NCBI RefSeq assembly: GCF_020883495.1
Contig: NZ_CP086610.1
Location: forward strand, 1-64,000
Origin: Shinella zoogloeoides
GTDB lineage: Bacteria; Pseudomonadota; Alphaproteobacteria; Rhizobiales; Rhizobiaceae
Direction of reading: 5' to 3'
Length of the DNA: 64,000 bases
Part shown: one piece after another, positions 40,127-49,298 of the stretch
Layout of the letters: every line of letters begins with the position of its first letter
Position numbering within the stretch: the stretch's first letter is position 1
Position numbers and translations under genes: made by a program
Notes under the pieces: model-generated
Database searches by the model: none
What the model saw: only the letters and a program-made list of their open reading frames with translations
Told to the model about the DNA's origin: nothing

Positions 40127-41710
40127 ATGGAGCGGCTCGCGGGCAAGGTCATGCTCCTGTCTGGGACAAGACGGGCGCTGGTGGCATTTCTTGCGGGTCT
40201 CGTCGGCGTGCTGGCGCTGCCGCCCTTCGGCTTCTTTGCCGCGCTCTTCGTTTCCTTCACCCTGCTCGTCTGGCTGCTCGACGGCGCGAGCGCCGCGCCG
40301 GAAGCCGGGTTCCTGCGGCGTTTTGCGCCCGCCTTCCGCATCGGCTGGTTCTTCGGCTTCGGCTATTTCGTCGGCGGACTCTGGTGGCTCGGCAATGCAC
40401 TGCTGGTCGAGGCGGATGCGTTTGCCTGGGCGCTGCCGCTCGCCGTTCTCGGCCTGCCGGCCTTCCTTGCCATCTATTACGGTTTCGCCGCCGCGCTCGC
40501 CCGTCTGCTCTGGTCCGACGGCATGGGGCGGATCGCGGCGCTTGCCTTTGCCTTCGGGGTCGCGGAGTGGCTGCGCGGCCTTCTCTTCACCGGCTTCCCC
40601 TGGAACGCTGTCGGCTATGGCGCGATGCCTGTGCTGCTGCTCATGCAATCCGCCGGCGTCGTCGGCATTGCCGGCATGAATGCGCTTGCCGTCTTCGTCT
40701 TCGCCGCGCCGGCGCTATTGGGCACGCGGCGCGGCCGCGGCTTCGGTCTCGCGCTCGCGACGCTGCTCTTCGCCGCCCATGTCGCCTACGGTTATTACGC
40801 GCTCCATATCGCGCCCTCGCCGGAAAGCGAGGCGACGACCGTCCGCCTCGTCCAGCCGGCTATCGACCAGACCATGAAACTCGACGATTCCGCCCGGGCG
40901 GAGATATTCGAGCGGCATCTGGCATTGAGCGCAACCCCGCCGGAGGCGGGGGGCAAGCGGCCGGACGTCATCGTCTGGCCGGAAACCTCCATCCCCTTCA
41001 TCCTGACGGACAACCCGGACGCGCTGGTGCGGATCGCCGAGGTGCTGGAGGATGACCAGATGCTGGTCGCCGGGGCGGTGCGCAGCGAAAGCGCCGGCTC
41101 CGGCAAGGCGCCGCGCTACTACAATTCCATCTACGTCATCGACGGCAAGGGGCAGATCATCGCCGCCGCCGACAAGGTGCATCTCGTGCCCTTCGGCGAA
41201 TACATGCCCTTCGCGGACGTTTTCGAAAGCCTCGGCGTGAGCGCGGTCGCCATGCCGGGCGGCTTCTCCGCCGCCCGGGAGCATCAGGTGCTGACCGCTG
41301 CCGGCAAGGGCTTCTATCCGCTGATCTGCTACGAGGCGGTCTTCCCCTCGGAGATCGCCGCGACGGCCGATGGGGCGGCCGCGCTCCTGAACATCACCAA
41401 TGACGGATGGTTCGGCGATACGCCCGGTCCCTACCAGCATTTCCTTCAGGCGCGCCTCACCGCGATCGAGCGCGGCATGCCGTTGATTCGGGCGGCCAAC
41501 AACGGCATTTCGGCCGTGATCGACGCGCGGGGGCGGCTGGCCTCGGGACTGGCTTACGGTGCGGCCGGTGTAGTGGACGCAACCCTTCCGGGAAGATTTG
41601 CTTCGAAAGAAGAGGCGAAGTGGCGGAACTGGACGCTTCCGCTCCTGCTGGCCGTGCTCTTCGCCCTGGCGGCCATTTCCCGCATTGGTTTTAGAAACAG
41701 GATGAATTGA
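40127..41710 (+). CDS. lnt: Apolipoprotein N-acyltransferase
   Basis: It adds the third acyl chain to lipoproteins. N-terminal transmembrane helices (to about residue 225) are followed by a periplasmic nitrilase domain with the catalytic triad: Glu in VWPETSIPF, Lys in ADKVHLVPFGEYMPF and Cys in LICYEAVFPSE. A final transmembrane helix (TLPLLLAVLFALAAIS) closes the protein. 527 aa. In S. meliloti this gene is known as actA because mutants are acid-sensitive. phrR lies downstream, and a predicted promoter overlaps the lnt stop. Confidence 0.95.
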   Translation: MERLAGKVMLLSGTRRALVAFLAGLVGVLALPPFGFFAALFVSFTLLVWLLDGASAAPEAGFLRRFAPAFRIGWFFGFGYFVGGLWWLGNALLVEADAFAWALPLAVLGLPAFLAIYYGFAAALARLLWSDGMGRIAALAFAFGVAEWLRGLLFTGFPWNAVGYGAMPVLLLMQSAGVVGIAGMNALAVFVFAAPALLGTRRGRGFGLALATLLFAAHVAYGYYALHIAPSPESEATTVRLVQPAIDQTMKLDDSARAEIFERHLALSATPPEAGGKRPDVIVWPETSIPFILTDNPDALVRIAEVLEDDQMLVAGAVRSESAGSGKAPRYYNSIYVIDGKGQIIAAADKVHLVPFGEYMPFADVFESLGVSAVAMPGGFSAAREHQVLTAAGKGFYPLICYEAVFPSEIAATADGAAALLNITNDGWFGDTPGPYQHFLQARLTAIERGMPLIRAANNGISAVIDARGRLASGLAYGAAGVVDATLPGRFASKEEAKWRNWTLPLLLAVLFALAAISRIGFRNRMN

Positions 41711-41735
41711 CCCAAAACCCCTAAAATAGCATAGT
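41707..41735 (+). promoter_or_regulatory. Possible promoter of phrR overlapping the lnt stop codon
   Basis: TTGACC (41707-41712), which contains the lnt TGA, is followed by a 17-bp spacer and CATAGT (41730-41735). The leader to phrR would be about 115 bases and holds a 7-bp inverted repeat ACGCGAC/GTCGCGT (41791-41797, 41804-41810). Confidence 0.4.
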
Positions 41736-41858
41736 GCCCCCCGCCGGCGGTTCTCCTGTATTGTAGCGACCCTGAGAGTTTGCGCATGCAACGCGACGTT
41801 TTGGTCGCGTGGGGCCATCGGTAGGGTAGGGGCCATATCCGCGTTAGGACTTAAAGTG

Positions 41859-42278
41859 ATGATGGAAAACAAGAAGAAGCCGAATCCGATCGATATTCAT
41901 GTCGGCAGCCGGATCAGGCTTCGCAGGACCATGCTCGGAATGAGCCAGGAGAAGCTGGGCGAAAGCCTCGGCATCACCTTCCAGCAGATCCAGAAATACG
42001 AGAAGGGCACGAACCGCGTCGGCGCCAGCCGTCTGCAGAACATTTCGAGCATTCTCAACGTGCCCGTCTCCTTCTTCTTCGAGGATGCGCCGGGTGATCA
42101 GGCCGACACCCAGACCGGCCTTGCCGAGGCCTCCAGCTCCAATTATGTGGTCGATTTCCTGTCCTCTTCCGAAGGCCTGCAGCTCAACCGCGCCTTCGTG
42201 AAGATCGGCGATCCCAAGGTGCGCCGCAAGCTTGTCGATCTGGTGAAGGCGCTGGCCGCCGAATCCGAGATCGAATGA
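41859..42278 (+). CDS. phrR: XRE family transcriptional regulator PhrR/PraR
   Basis: A 139-aa Cro/C1-type regulator: helix-turn-helix at about residues 15-70 (VGSRIRLRRTMLGMSQEKLGESLG, then QQIQKYEKGTNRV) and a conserved C-terminal tail. It closely resembles S. meliloti PhrR, named for low-pH induction and located downstream of actA/lnt as here, and R. leguminosarum PraR, a repressor affecting quorum sensing and attachment. The start has TAGGA 9 bases upstream; a second ATG follows directly. A terminator and metK follow. Confidence 0.88.
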   Translation: MMENKKKPNPIDIHVGSRIRLRRTMLGMSQEKLGESLGITFQQIQKYEKGTNRVGASRLQNISSILNVPVSFFFEDAPGDQADTQTGLAEASSSNYVVDFLSSSEGLQLNRAFVKIGDPKVRRKLVDLVKALAAESEIE

Positions 42279-42304
42279 TCGGGTCCTGAGCGTGAATGAA
42301 AGAG

Positions 42305-42326
42305 CGGCCCTTCGGGGCCGTTTTTT
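42305..42326 (+). terminator. Intrinsic terminator of phrR
   Basis: A CGGCCC/GGGCCG stem with a stable TTCG loop (42305-42320) is followed by TTTTTT, 26 bases after the phrR stop. Confidence 0.88.
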
Positions 42327-42359
42327 ATGGGCGATCTGCCTGTAGCCTGCGTGCGACAG

Positions 42360-42391
42360 CCCTTGAGAAACGGCATTTCCCAAGGGATATA
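42360..42391 (+). promoter_or_regulatory. metK promoter overlapped by a 27-bp interrupted palindrome
   Basis: The -35 CTTGAG (42362-42367) and -10 GATATA (42386-42391) are 18 bp apart. The arms CCCTTGAGAAA (42360-42370) and TTTCCCAAGGG (42376-42386) are inverted repeats with one mismatch around 5 bases, so the palindrome covers the -35 and the spacer. It looks like an operator, with the regulator unknown. Confidence 0.5.
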
Positions 42392-42479
42392 AAGACATTC
42401 TTATGTCCTTGTGTGCTTGTCTTTGCCCGGCGAGTTGAATAACAACGTCGCAGTCTTTTTCTTTGAGGGGAATTCCCGC

Positions 42480-43718
<1,239 letters not shown>

Positions 43719-43725
43719 GGCCGAC

Positions 43726-44427
43726 ATGACCGATGCAGAACGCCGCAGCCGCGCGACCGAAGCCTTCTTCGGCCGCCGCAAGGGAAAACCGTTGCGCGAG
43801 CGGCAGGCGCTGCATCTGGAAACGCTGCTGCCGGCGCTGAAGGTCGACCTGTCGACCCCTGCGCCGGCGGATATCGCCACGCTCTACGATTTCAAGCCCG
43901 CCCGCATCCGCCTCGAAATCGGCTTCGGCGGCGGGGAGCACCTGATCCATCGCGCGCAGGAAACGCCGGATACCGCCTTCATCGGCGTCGAGCCCTTCGT
44001 CAATTCCATGGCCAAGCTTATCGGCAGCGTCGAGGAGACGGGCGTAAAGAACATCCGGCTTTACGATGACGATGCGACGGAATTGCTTGATTGGCTGCCG
44101 GCAGCCTCGCTCGACCAGATCGATCTTCTCTATCCGGACCCGTGGCCGAAGAAGAAGCACTGGAAGCGGCGCTTCGTGTCCAAAGTCAATCTGGACCGCT
44201 TTGCCCGGGTGCTGAAGCCGGGCGGCGTCTTCTGCTTTGCGTCCGACATCGACACCTATGTCAACTGGACGCTGATGCATTGCGGGGCGCATCCCGCTTT
44301 CGTGTGGACCGCGGAGAACGCGGCCGATTGGCTGACGCCCTATGCCGGCTGGCCGGGCACGCGCTACGAGGCCAAGGCCAGGCGCGAGGGCCGCAAGTCG
44401 GCTTACCTTACCTTCCGCCGGCTCTGA
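43726..44427 (+). CDS. trmB: tRNA (guanine-N7-)-methyltransferase
   Basis: It methylates G46 in the tRNA variable loop. The SAM-binding motif is [15 protein letters not shown] (about residues 63-77), the family signature is [17 protein letters not shown] (about 134-150), and [17 protein letters not shown] closes the protein. 233 aa. The ATG is 7 bp after the metK stop, so co-expression with the SAM-producing enzyme is likely. Confidence 0.95.
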   Translation: MTDAERRSRATEAFFGRRKGKPLRERQALHLETLLPALKVDLSTPAPADIATLYDFKPARIRLEIGFGGGEHLIHRAQETPDTAFIGVEPFVNSMAKLIGSVEETGVKNIRLYDDDATELLDWLPAASLDQIDLLYPDPWPKKKHWKRRFVSKVNLDRFARVLKPGGVFCFASDIDTYVNWTLMHCGAHPAFVWTAENAADWLTPYAGWPGTRYEAKARREGRKSAYLTFRRL

Positions 44428-44445
44428 CGGAAGGTTCCGATCGCG

Positions 44446-44703
44446 TCAGTGCAGGCTGACCGTGCGCAGGTCGTCCTCGGCAGCCTTGTAGAAGGTGCTG
44501 GAACGGTTGTCGGTGAGCAGGATCGGCGTGCCGTCCGCGCCGAACAGCGCCCACAGGTCGAGGCTCGGGTCGATTTCGGGCGCTTCCGGGAAGACGCGCG
44601 AAACCTCGTCCGCCTTCATCTTGCGGATATAGCCGACTTCGCCCGCGCCGAGATGCGCGAGATCCGCCTTCGATACGGTGGGGGTAACGGTTTTCAGGCC
44701 CAT
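44446..44703 (-). CDS. DUF1150 family protein
   Basis: An 85-aa alphaproteobacterial protein of unknown function: EVGYIRKMKADEVSRVFPEAP, then DLWALFGADGTPILLTDNRSS. I chose the ATG at 44703, with GGAGG 6 bases upstream; the ATG at 44715 is the alternative. Its gene regularly follows an Hsp20 gene in Rhizobiales, as here (132 bp), suggesting a shared stress role, which is inference. Confidence 0.85.
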   Translation of the reverse strand: MGLKTVTPTVSKADLAHLGAGEVGYIRKMKADEVSRVFPEAPEIDPSLDLWALFGADGTPILLTDNRSSTFYKAAEDDLRTVSLH

Positions 44704-44835
44704 TTTTGCCTCCATGGCAATGCCGGATAGTCCGGCCACCGGACGTCCACGGCCACAATGGCCCATCGGTACGTCAGGCGATCAGGTTACGCTTGAAACG
44801 TTCCGGCGGGTGTTCCCGCAGGAACGGCTCATGAC

Positions 44836-45267
44836 CTAGTCTGATACGGAAATGTTAATTTTCTTTACCATTCGTACAGGCTCCGGCCGGACGAGATCGA
44901 CCGAGAGCAGGCCGTTCTTCAGCTCCGCGCCCTGCACGCGCATGCCGTCGGCAAGCACGAAGGTGCGCTGGAACTGCCGGGCCGCGATGCCGCGGTAAAG
45001 ATAGTCCCGCTCGCCGCTGTCGATCTGGCGGCCGCGAATGACGAGCTGGTTCTCCTCCGTCGTCACGTCCAGCTCCTCGTCGGAGAAACCGGCGACGGCA
45101 AGCGTGATGCGCAGGCGCTCGGGCGCGCCCGTCTCGCCGTTCGGCCGCAGCCGTTCGATATTGTACGGAGGGTAGCCGTCATTGCCCTTGGCGATGCGCT
45201 CAAGGGTTTTCTCCATGGCGTCGAAGCCCAGGAGCAGCGGGCTGGTAAAAGGGGTCATGCGTGTCAT
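44836..45267 (-). CDS. Small heat shock protein (Hsp20/IbpA family)
   Basis: A 143-aa alpha-crystallin chaperone that holds unfolded proteins for refolding. MTRMTPFTSPLLLGFDAMEKTLERI at the N terminus is typical of the rhizobial class A proteins. The alpha-crystallin domain (about residues 40-130) contains RLRITLAVAGFSDEELDV and the hallmark ELKNGLLSVDL. The ribosome binding site AAGGA is 7 bases from the ATG and sits inside a predicted thermosensor hairpin. The frame is open far upstream but without support. Confidence 0.92.
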   Translation of the reverse strand: MTRMTPFTSPLLLGFDAMEKTLERIAKGNDGYPPYNIERLRPNGETGAPERLRITLAVAGFSDEELDVTTEENQLVIRGRQIDSGERDYLYRGIAARQFQRTFVLADGMRVQGAELKNGLLSVDLVRPEPVRMVKKINISVSD

Positions 45268-45272
45268 CGTCC

Positions 45273-45323
45273 AGTCCTTGGCTTCAAGCGACTTTCGCGG
45301 GACCCGGCTTCGGCATCCCGACG
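45273..45323 (-). promoter_or_regulatory. ROSE-like RNA thermometer in the hsp20 leader
   Basis: In the RNA, AGUCGCUU (45293-45286) pairs with AAGGACU (45279-45273) around GAAGCC, leaving one bulged G. This hides the AAGGA ribosome binding site and contains UCGCU, matching the ROSE motif U(U/C)GCU. A second hairpin (about 45317-45297) precedes it. Confidence 0.6.
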
Positions 45324-45329
45324 GCTGCA

Positions 45330-45358
45330 ATATGGTGATTGCGGCTCCCCGGCGCAAG
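45330..45358 (-). promoter_or_regulatory. Predicted promoter of hsp20
   Basis: On the minus strand CTTGCG (45358-45353), a 17-bp spacer and CCATAT (45335-45330). The hexamers would suit either the housekeeping sigma factor or RpoH. The leader would be about 55 bases long, covering exactly the thermometer-like structure. Confidence 0.45.
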
Positions 45359-45449
45359 ACGCTTGCGAAAGGCGGCGTTGCAAATATAGTCCCCGCTTCG
45401 CTCGCGCGGCGCGGGCTGGAAACACGAGATTCGAAGGAACGGTAAGGGC

Positions 45450-46391
45450 ATGTCTGAGCCACGGAAAATCATCATCGACACGGACCCCGGCCAGGACGAC
45501 GCCGCGGCCATCATGCTGGCGCTCGGCAGCCCCGAACTCGATATCCTCGGCATCACCACCGTCGCCGGCAACGTGCCGCTGTCGCGCACCTCCACCAATG
45601 CCCGCATCATTCTGGAGTTCTGTTCCCGGCCCGAGGTGAAGGTTTTCGCCGGCGCCGACAGGCCGATCGCCCGCCCGCTGGTGACGGCCGAGCATGTCCA
45701 CGGCAAGACGGGCCTCGACGGCCCGGAACTGCACGAGCCGGCAATGAAGCTTGAAGAGCAGCACGCCGTCGATTTCATCGTCGAGACGCTGCGCCGCGAA
45801 CCCGCCGGCACGGTGACGCTCTGCACGCTCGGCCCGCTGACGAACATCGCGCTCGCACTCGAAAAAGCCCCGGACATCGCGGGCCGCGTGCGTGAGTTGG
45901 TCATGATGGGCGGCGGCTTCTTCGAGGGCGGCAACATCACGCCGGCCGCAGAGTTCAATATCTATGTCGACCCGGAAGCGGCCGCCGCCGTCTTCGCGGC
46001 GGGCATTCCCATCGTCATGATGCCGCTCGACGTCACCCACAAGGTGCTGACGCTGAAGAGCCGCGTCGAGAAACTGCGTGCGCTCGGCAACCGTCCGGCG
46101 CTGGCGCTCGTCGCGATGCTGGAATTCTTCGAGCGCTTCGACATCGAGAAATACGGCTCCGACGGCGGCCCGCTGCATGACCCGACGGTCATCGCCTATC
46201 TGCTGAAGCCGGAGCTTTTCGGCGGCCGCGACTGCAATGTCGAGATCGAGACCGCATCGCCGCTGACCGCCGGCATGACCGTCGTCGACTGGTGGCGGGT
46301 GACGGACCGCAAGCCGAATGCGCGCGTCATGAAGGATGTCGACGCGGATGGCTTCTTCGCGCTGCTGACCGAGCGCATCGGCCGCCTTTGA
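45450..46391 (+). CDS. Inosine-uridine preferring nucleoside hydrolase family protein
   Basis: It cleaves ribonucleosides to ribose and base. The calcium-binding N-terminal motif is IDTDPGQDDAAAIMLAL (about residues 9-25), and VMMGGGFFEGGNITPAAEFNIYVDPEAA (about 151-178) holds the substrate Asn and Glu; the C-terminal DPT motif is in LHDPTVIAYLL. 313 aa. Base preference is not readable. A small ORF overlaps its stop by one base. Ribokinase, which would use the ribose released, is 3 kb away beyond a chemoreceptor gene. Confidence 0.93.
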   Translation: MSEPRKIIIDTDPGQDDAAAIMLALGSPELDILGITTVAGNVPLSRTSTNARIILEFCSRPEVKVFAGADRPIARPLVTAEHVHGKTGLDGPELHEPAMKLEEQHAVDFIVETLRREPAGTVTLCTLGPLTNIALALEKAPDIAGRVRELVMMGGGFFEGGNITPAAEFNIYVDPEAAAAVFAAGIPIVMMPLDVTHKVLTLKSRVEKLRALGNRPALALVAMLEFFERFDIEKYGSDGGPLHDPTVIAYLLKPELFGGRDCNVEIETASPLTAGMTVVDWWRVTDRKPNARVMKDVDADGFFALLTERIGRL

Positions 46392-46750
46392 TGCGCGGGC
46401 CTCGCAGCGCCGGCCCCGATGTGGAGGCCCGCTTCCACAAGGAGATGCTGGGCCTCTATGAGCGCTTCGCCGAACTCGGCTTTCGTCCGGCTCTCCTTCG
46501 GCGCTGCGTCACGCTCAATGGCGGCGTGGCGGCGGCCCGGGAGCTTGTCTTCAATCCCGGCACCACCGGCCTCGAGCGCCTGATCGATCTGCGTAAGCCG
46601 GAGCTTTCGATGGAAGCCCTGATGCTGCGCCCCGAATATCTGGGCCTCTTTTCCGATCTGGAGCTGAAGGAAGCCGCGCGACGTCTTGTGAACGCCGCGC
46701 CCTCCCGGTCCCGCGGCCGCCTGCAGGCGCAGCCGACGGAGCGCAAATAG
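46391..46750 (+). CDS. Small conserved protein of unknown function
   Basis: A 119-aa protein that I do not recognise. It is predicted to be mainly helical: HKEMLGLYERFAELGFRPALLRRCVTLNGGVAAARELV, then LRKPELSMEALMLRPEYLGLFSDLELKEAARRL, and a basic tail. A similar pattern (helix, LS.E.L.L.PEY..LF...E...A..RL) occurs as a small add-on domain in other bacterial proteins. Its ATG overlaps the nucleoside hydrolase stop (TGATG), so it is translationally coupled to it. A bidirectional terminator follows. Confidence 0.75.
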   Translation: MRGPRSAGPDVEARFHKEMLGLYERFAELGFRPALLRRCVTLNGGVAAARELVFNPGTTGLERLIDLRKPELSMEALMLRPEYLGLFSDLELKEAARRLVNAAPSRSRGRLQAQPTERK

Positions 46751-46792
46751 CGCCGGGCGGGCTGGAAGACCGGATGCCCGCGCCGGAAAGGA

Positions 46793-46820
46793 AAAGGGCC
46801 GGCGTTTCCGCCGGCCCTTT
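46793..46820. terminator. Bidirectional terminator between the unknown ORF and the chemoreceptor gene
   Basis: A perfect 12-bp stem (46793-46804 with 46809-46820) and a TTTC loop. The arms end in AAA/TTT, giving short T tails in both directions between convergent genes. Confidence 0.8.
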
Positions 46821-46843
46821 CCTGTTCTGCTGTTCCGTCAGGC

Positions 46844-49171
46844 TCAGAACTCTTCCCAGTCATCCTGGGCGAGCGCCGTGTTGCCGGACACCTGCGGGAT
46901 GGCGCGGGCCGTCGTGCGCGGGGCCTGGTAGGCGGAGCGCTGCGGCTGGGCCTGCGTGCGGGTCTGCTGCACGGGCTGGTGAGCCGTCCCGGCGCCGGCG
47001 CGGAAGCGGGCGACGAGCGATTTCAGCGTCTGCGCCTCGTCGTTCAGCGCCATCGAGGCGGCGGTGGTTTCCTCCACCATCGCGGCGTTCTGCTGCGTCA
47101 CCTGGTCCATCTGGTTGACGGCCGCATTGATCTCCTTGAGGCCGACGGCCTGTTCGGAGGCCGAGGACGAGATCTGGCGGATGAGGCCGTTGATCTGGAT
47201 GACCTGCTCGGCGATGTTCTCCAGCGCGCCGCCCGCCTTGCCGACGAGATCGACGCCTTCGCGAACCTGCGTTTCCGAGGTGTTGATCAGCGTCTTGATC
47301 TCCTTGGCGGCATTGGCCGAGCGCTGGGCGAGTTCGCGCACTTCCTGGGCGACGACCGCAAAGCCCTTGCCGGCTTCACCGGCGCGTGCCGCTTCCACGC
47401 CGGCGTTCAGCGCCAGCAGGTTGGTCTGGAAGGCGATGTCGTCGATGACGCCGATGATGTTGGAGATTTCGTGCGAGGAGGTCTCGATGCCGCGCATGGC
47501 GTCGATGGCCTTCTGCACCACTTCGCCGGACTTGCTGGCGTCGTTGCTGGCCGTGTCGACCGACTTGGCGGCGACGCGGGCGTTCTCCGCGCTGGAATTG
47601 ACCTGCGAGGTGAGCTGGTCGAGCGCCGCGGCGGTCTCTTCCAGGCTTGCGGCCTGCTGCTCGGTGCGGTGCGAAAGGTCGGCCGCGCCCTTGGAGATTT
47701 CGCCGGTGCCGCCGCCGATATTGCCGACCGAGGCGTTGACCGTCTGGATCGTCTCTTCGAGGCTGGCGATGGCCGAGTTGAAGTCGGTCTTCAGCTTGCC
47801 GTATTCGCCCGGGAAGTCGCCGGACAGGCGGAAGGTCAGGTTGCCCGAGGAAAGCTGGGCGAGGCCATCGCCGAGGCGGGCGACGATATCGCGCTGCAGC
47901 GCGCTCGATTCGGCCCGTTCGGCTTCCGAGCGGTTGCGTTCGGCTTCGGTGAGCTGGCGCTGGTTGTTGGCGTCGGCCTCAAGGCGCTTGGTGTCGGCAA
48001 GCTGGTGGCGGAAGCCTTCCAGGGCCTTGGCGACGGCGCCCGTCTCGTCCGAACGATCCTGGCCGGCGATCGGCTGGGTATAGACGCCCTTGCCGAGCGT
48101 CGTGACGTCGTTGACGAGGCCGGCGAGCGGCTTCTGCACGAAGAAGCGGACGGCGAAATAGAGACCGGCCAGAACGGTGCCGAGCACGATCAACCCGCCG
48201 ATGATCATCATGGTGGTCTGTTCGTTGACCGGCGCGTTGATCGCGGCGCGCGGCACGTCGACCAGAACGGCCCAGGTCGTGTTGATGTCCGGCAGGGCGA
48301 AGGGATAGACCACGCGGTCGAAGGTGGCGAGTTCGTCGAAGGAAAGGTTCTCGATGCGGGCCGGCTTGCCGGTGGCGAGAGCCTTCTGGACCAGATCGGC
48401 GCCCTGGCCGTCATAGACCTTCATCAGCAGCTCTTCGGTGGGCGCGACGATCCAGTTGCCGGTCTGCGACACGAGGAGGACGCGGCCTTCGCCGAAGGGG
48501 CGAAGCTGGCTGAGCTTTTCGTAGAGCGCCTTCAGCGAGACGTCGACGCCGGTCACGCCGATGCGCTTGCCGCCGGAGACGACCGGATAGGCGATGGAGG
48601 CCATGGTGAAGTTCTCACCCGTCGAGTCTTCCTTGTAGGGCTGCGTCATCGCGCCCTTGCCGCTGGTTGCCGCCAGCGAATACCACTCGGCCTTGTAGTC
48701 GGGGGCGAAGGTGGAAAGCGCGATCGTGCCGTCCTTACGCTTCGTCCAGTAGGGGTCGAACGAGCCGTCCTTGAAGGTGCCGCTCGCCAGATCCTCGGGC
48801 AGTTCGCGCGACTTGCCGTCGAAGGCGTTGGGCTCCTCGGCGAACCAGCTACCGAGCGCGAAGGTGTTCTTTTCCGCATTCGCCTTGATGATGTCGACGA
48901 CTTCCTTGCGGTCGAAATGCCCGCCAGAATGGCCCTGCTCGATCACGCCGGCCATGGAGCGTGCGGCGCTCGCAAGCTGGCCGATGTCGGTGGCGATATC
49001 GGCGGCGATGGATTTCGCCTCGTTATCGGCCCCGGAATAGACGAGTTCGGCGACGCGGCCCTGGGTCTGGCCGATGAGAACGGTGTTGGAGGCGAGCATC
49101 ACCAGGGCGATCGTGCCGCCGGTGACCACGATGAGCTTCGTCGCGAGCGACTTGGCCTTGAACTTGAACAT
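46844..49171 (-). CDS. Methyl-accepting chemotaxis protein with dCache sensor
   Basis: A 775-aa transmembrane chemoreceptor: TM1 at about residues 12-34, a periplasmic double-Cache sensor (about 36-315; EWYSLAATSGKG at about 162-173 and GVTGVD at about 205-210 fit dCache), TM2 at about 320-344, HAMP regions (about 346-490) and the signalling domain (about 500-735). The conserved hairpin reads EAARAGEAGKGFAVVAQEVRELAQRS. The C terminus DDWEEF matches the xWxxF tether for CheR/CheB. The ATG has GAGGATTT upstream. The ligand is unknown. Neighbours are a nucleoside hydrolase and ribokinase. Confidence 0.94.
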   Translation of the reverse strand: MFKFKAKSLATKLIVVTGGTIALVMLASNTVLIGQTQGRVAELVYSGADNEAKSIAADIATDIGQLASAARSMAGVIEQGHSGGHFDRKEVVDIIKANAEKNTFALGSWFAEEPNAFDGKSRELPEDLASGTFKDGSFDPYWTKRKDGTIALSTFAPDYKAEWYSLAATSGKGAMTQPYKEDSTGENFTMASIAYPVVSGGKRIGVTGVDVSLKALYEKLSQLRPFGEGRVLLVSQTGNWIVAPTEELLMKVYDGQGADLVQKALATGKPARIENLSFDELATFDRVVYPFALPDINTTWAVLVDVPRAAINAPVNEQTTMMIIGGLIVLGTVLAGLYFAVRFFVQKPLAGLVNDVTTLGKGVYTQPIAGQDRSDETGAVAKALEGFRHQLADTKRLEADANNQRQLTEAERNRSEAERAESSALQRDIVARLGDGLAQLSSGNLTFRLSGDFPGEYGKLKTDFNSAIASLEETIQTVNASVGNIGGGTGEISKGAADLSHRTEQQAASLEETAAALDQLTSQVNSSAENARVAAKSVDTASNDASKSGEVVQKAIDAMRGIETSSHEISNIIGVIDDIAFQTNLLALNAGVEAARAGEAGKGFAVVAQEVRELAQRSANAAKEIKTLINTSETQVREGVDLVGKAGGALENIAEQVIQINGLIRQISSSASEQAVGLKEINAAVNQMDQVTQQNAAMVEETTAASMALNDEAQTLKSLVARFRAGAGTAHQPVQQTRTQAQPQRSAYQAPRTTARAIPQVSGNTALAQDDWEEF

Positions 49172-49282
49172 GAAATCCTCACCATGAGAGACGCCCGCGG
49201 CAGAGAGCCGCGAAGAGGCACATTCGTTTTTGGAAGTCTCCATCATGGAGGGCGGGGCGCGTGACCAGCGCCAGAGACGGCC

Positions 49283-49298
49283 GCGCCTTTAAAGGCGC
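49283..49298. promoter_or_regulatory. Perfect 16-bp palindrome upstream of the chemoreceptor gene
   Basis: GCGCCTTTAAAGGCGC is its own reverse complement and lies 112 bases before the start codon. An AT-rich island (49327-49346), possible promoter DNA, is just upstream of it on the minus strand. The rest of this 242-bp gap shows only a GC hairpin (49380-49409) after the rbsK stop, without a T tail. Confidence 0.4.

Noticed and set aside
42327..42479. SAM riboswitch upstream of metK
   Set aside because: I could not fit the SAM-II, SAM-V or SAM/SAH core motifs. Only a short hairpin and the DNA palindrome are visible; an Rfam scan would be decisive.
46979..49264. 761-codon open frame on the plus strand
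   Set aside because: It mirrors the codon-position bias of the chemoreceptor gene on the opposite strand. No family motif is seen.
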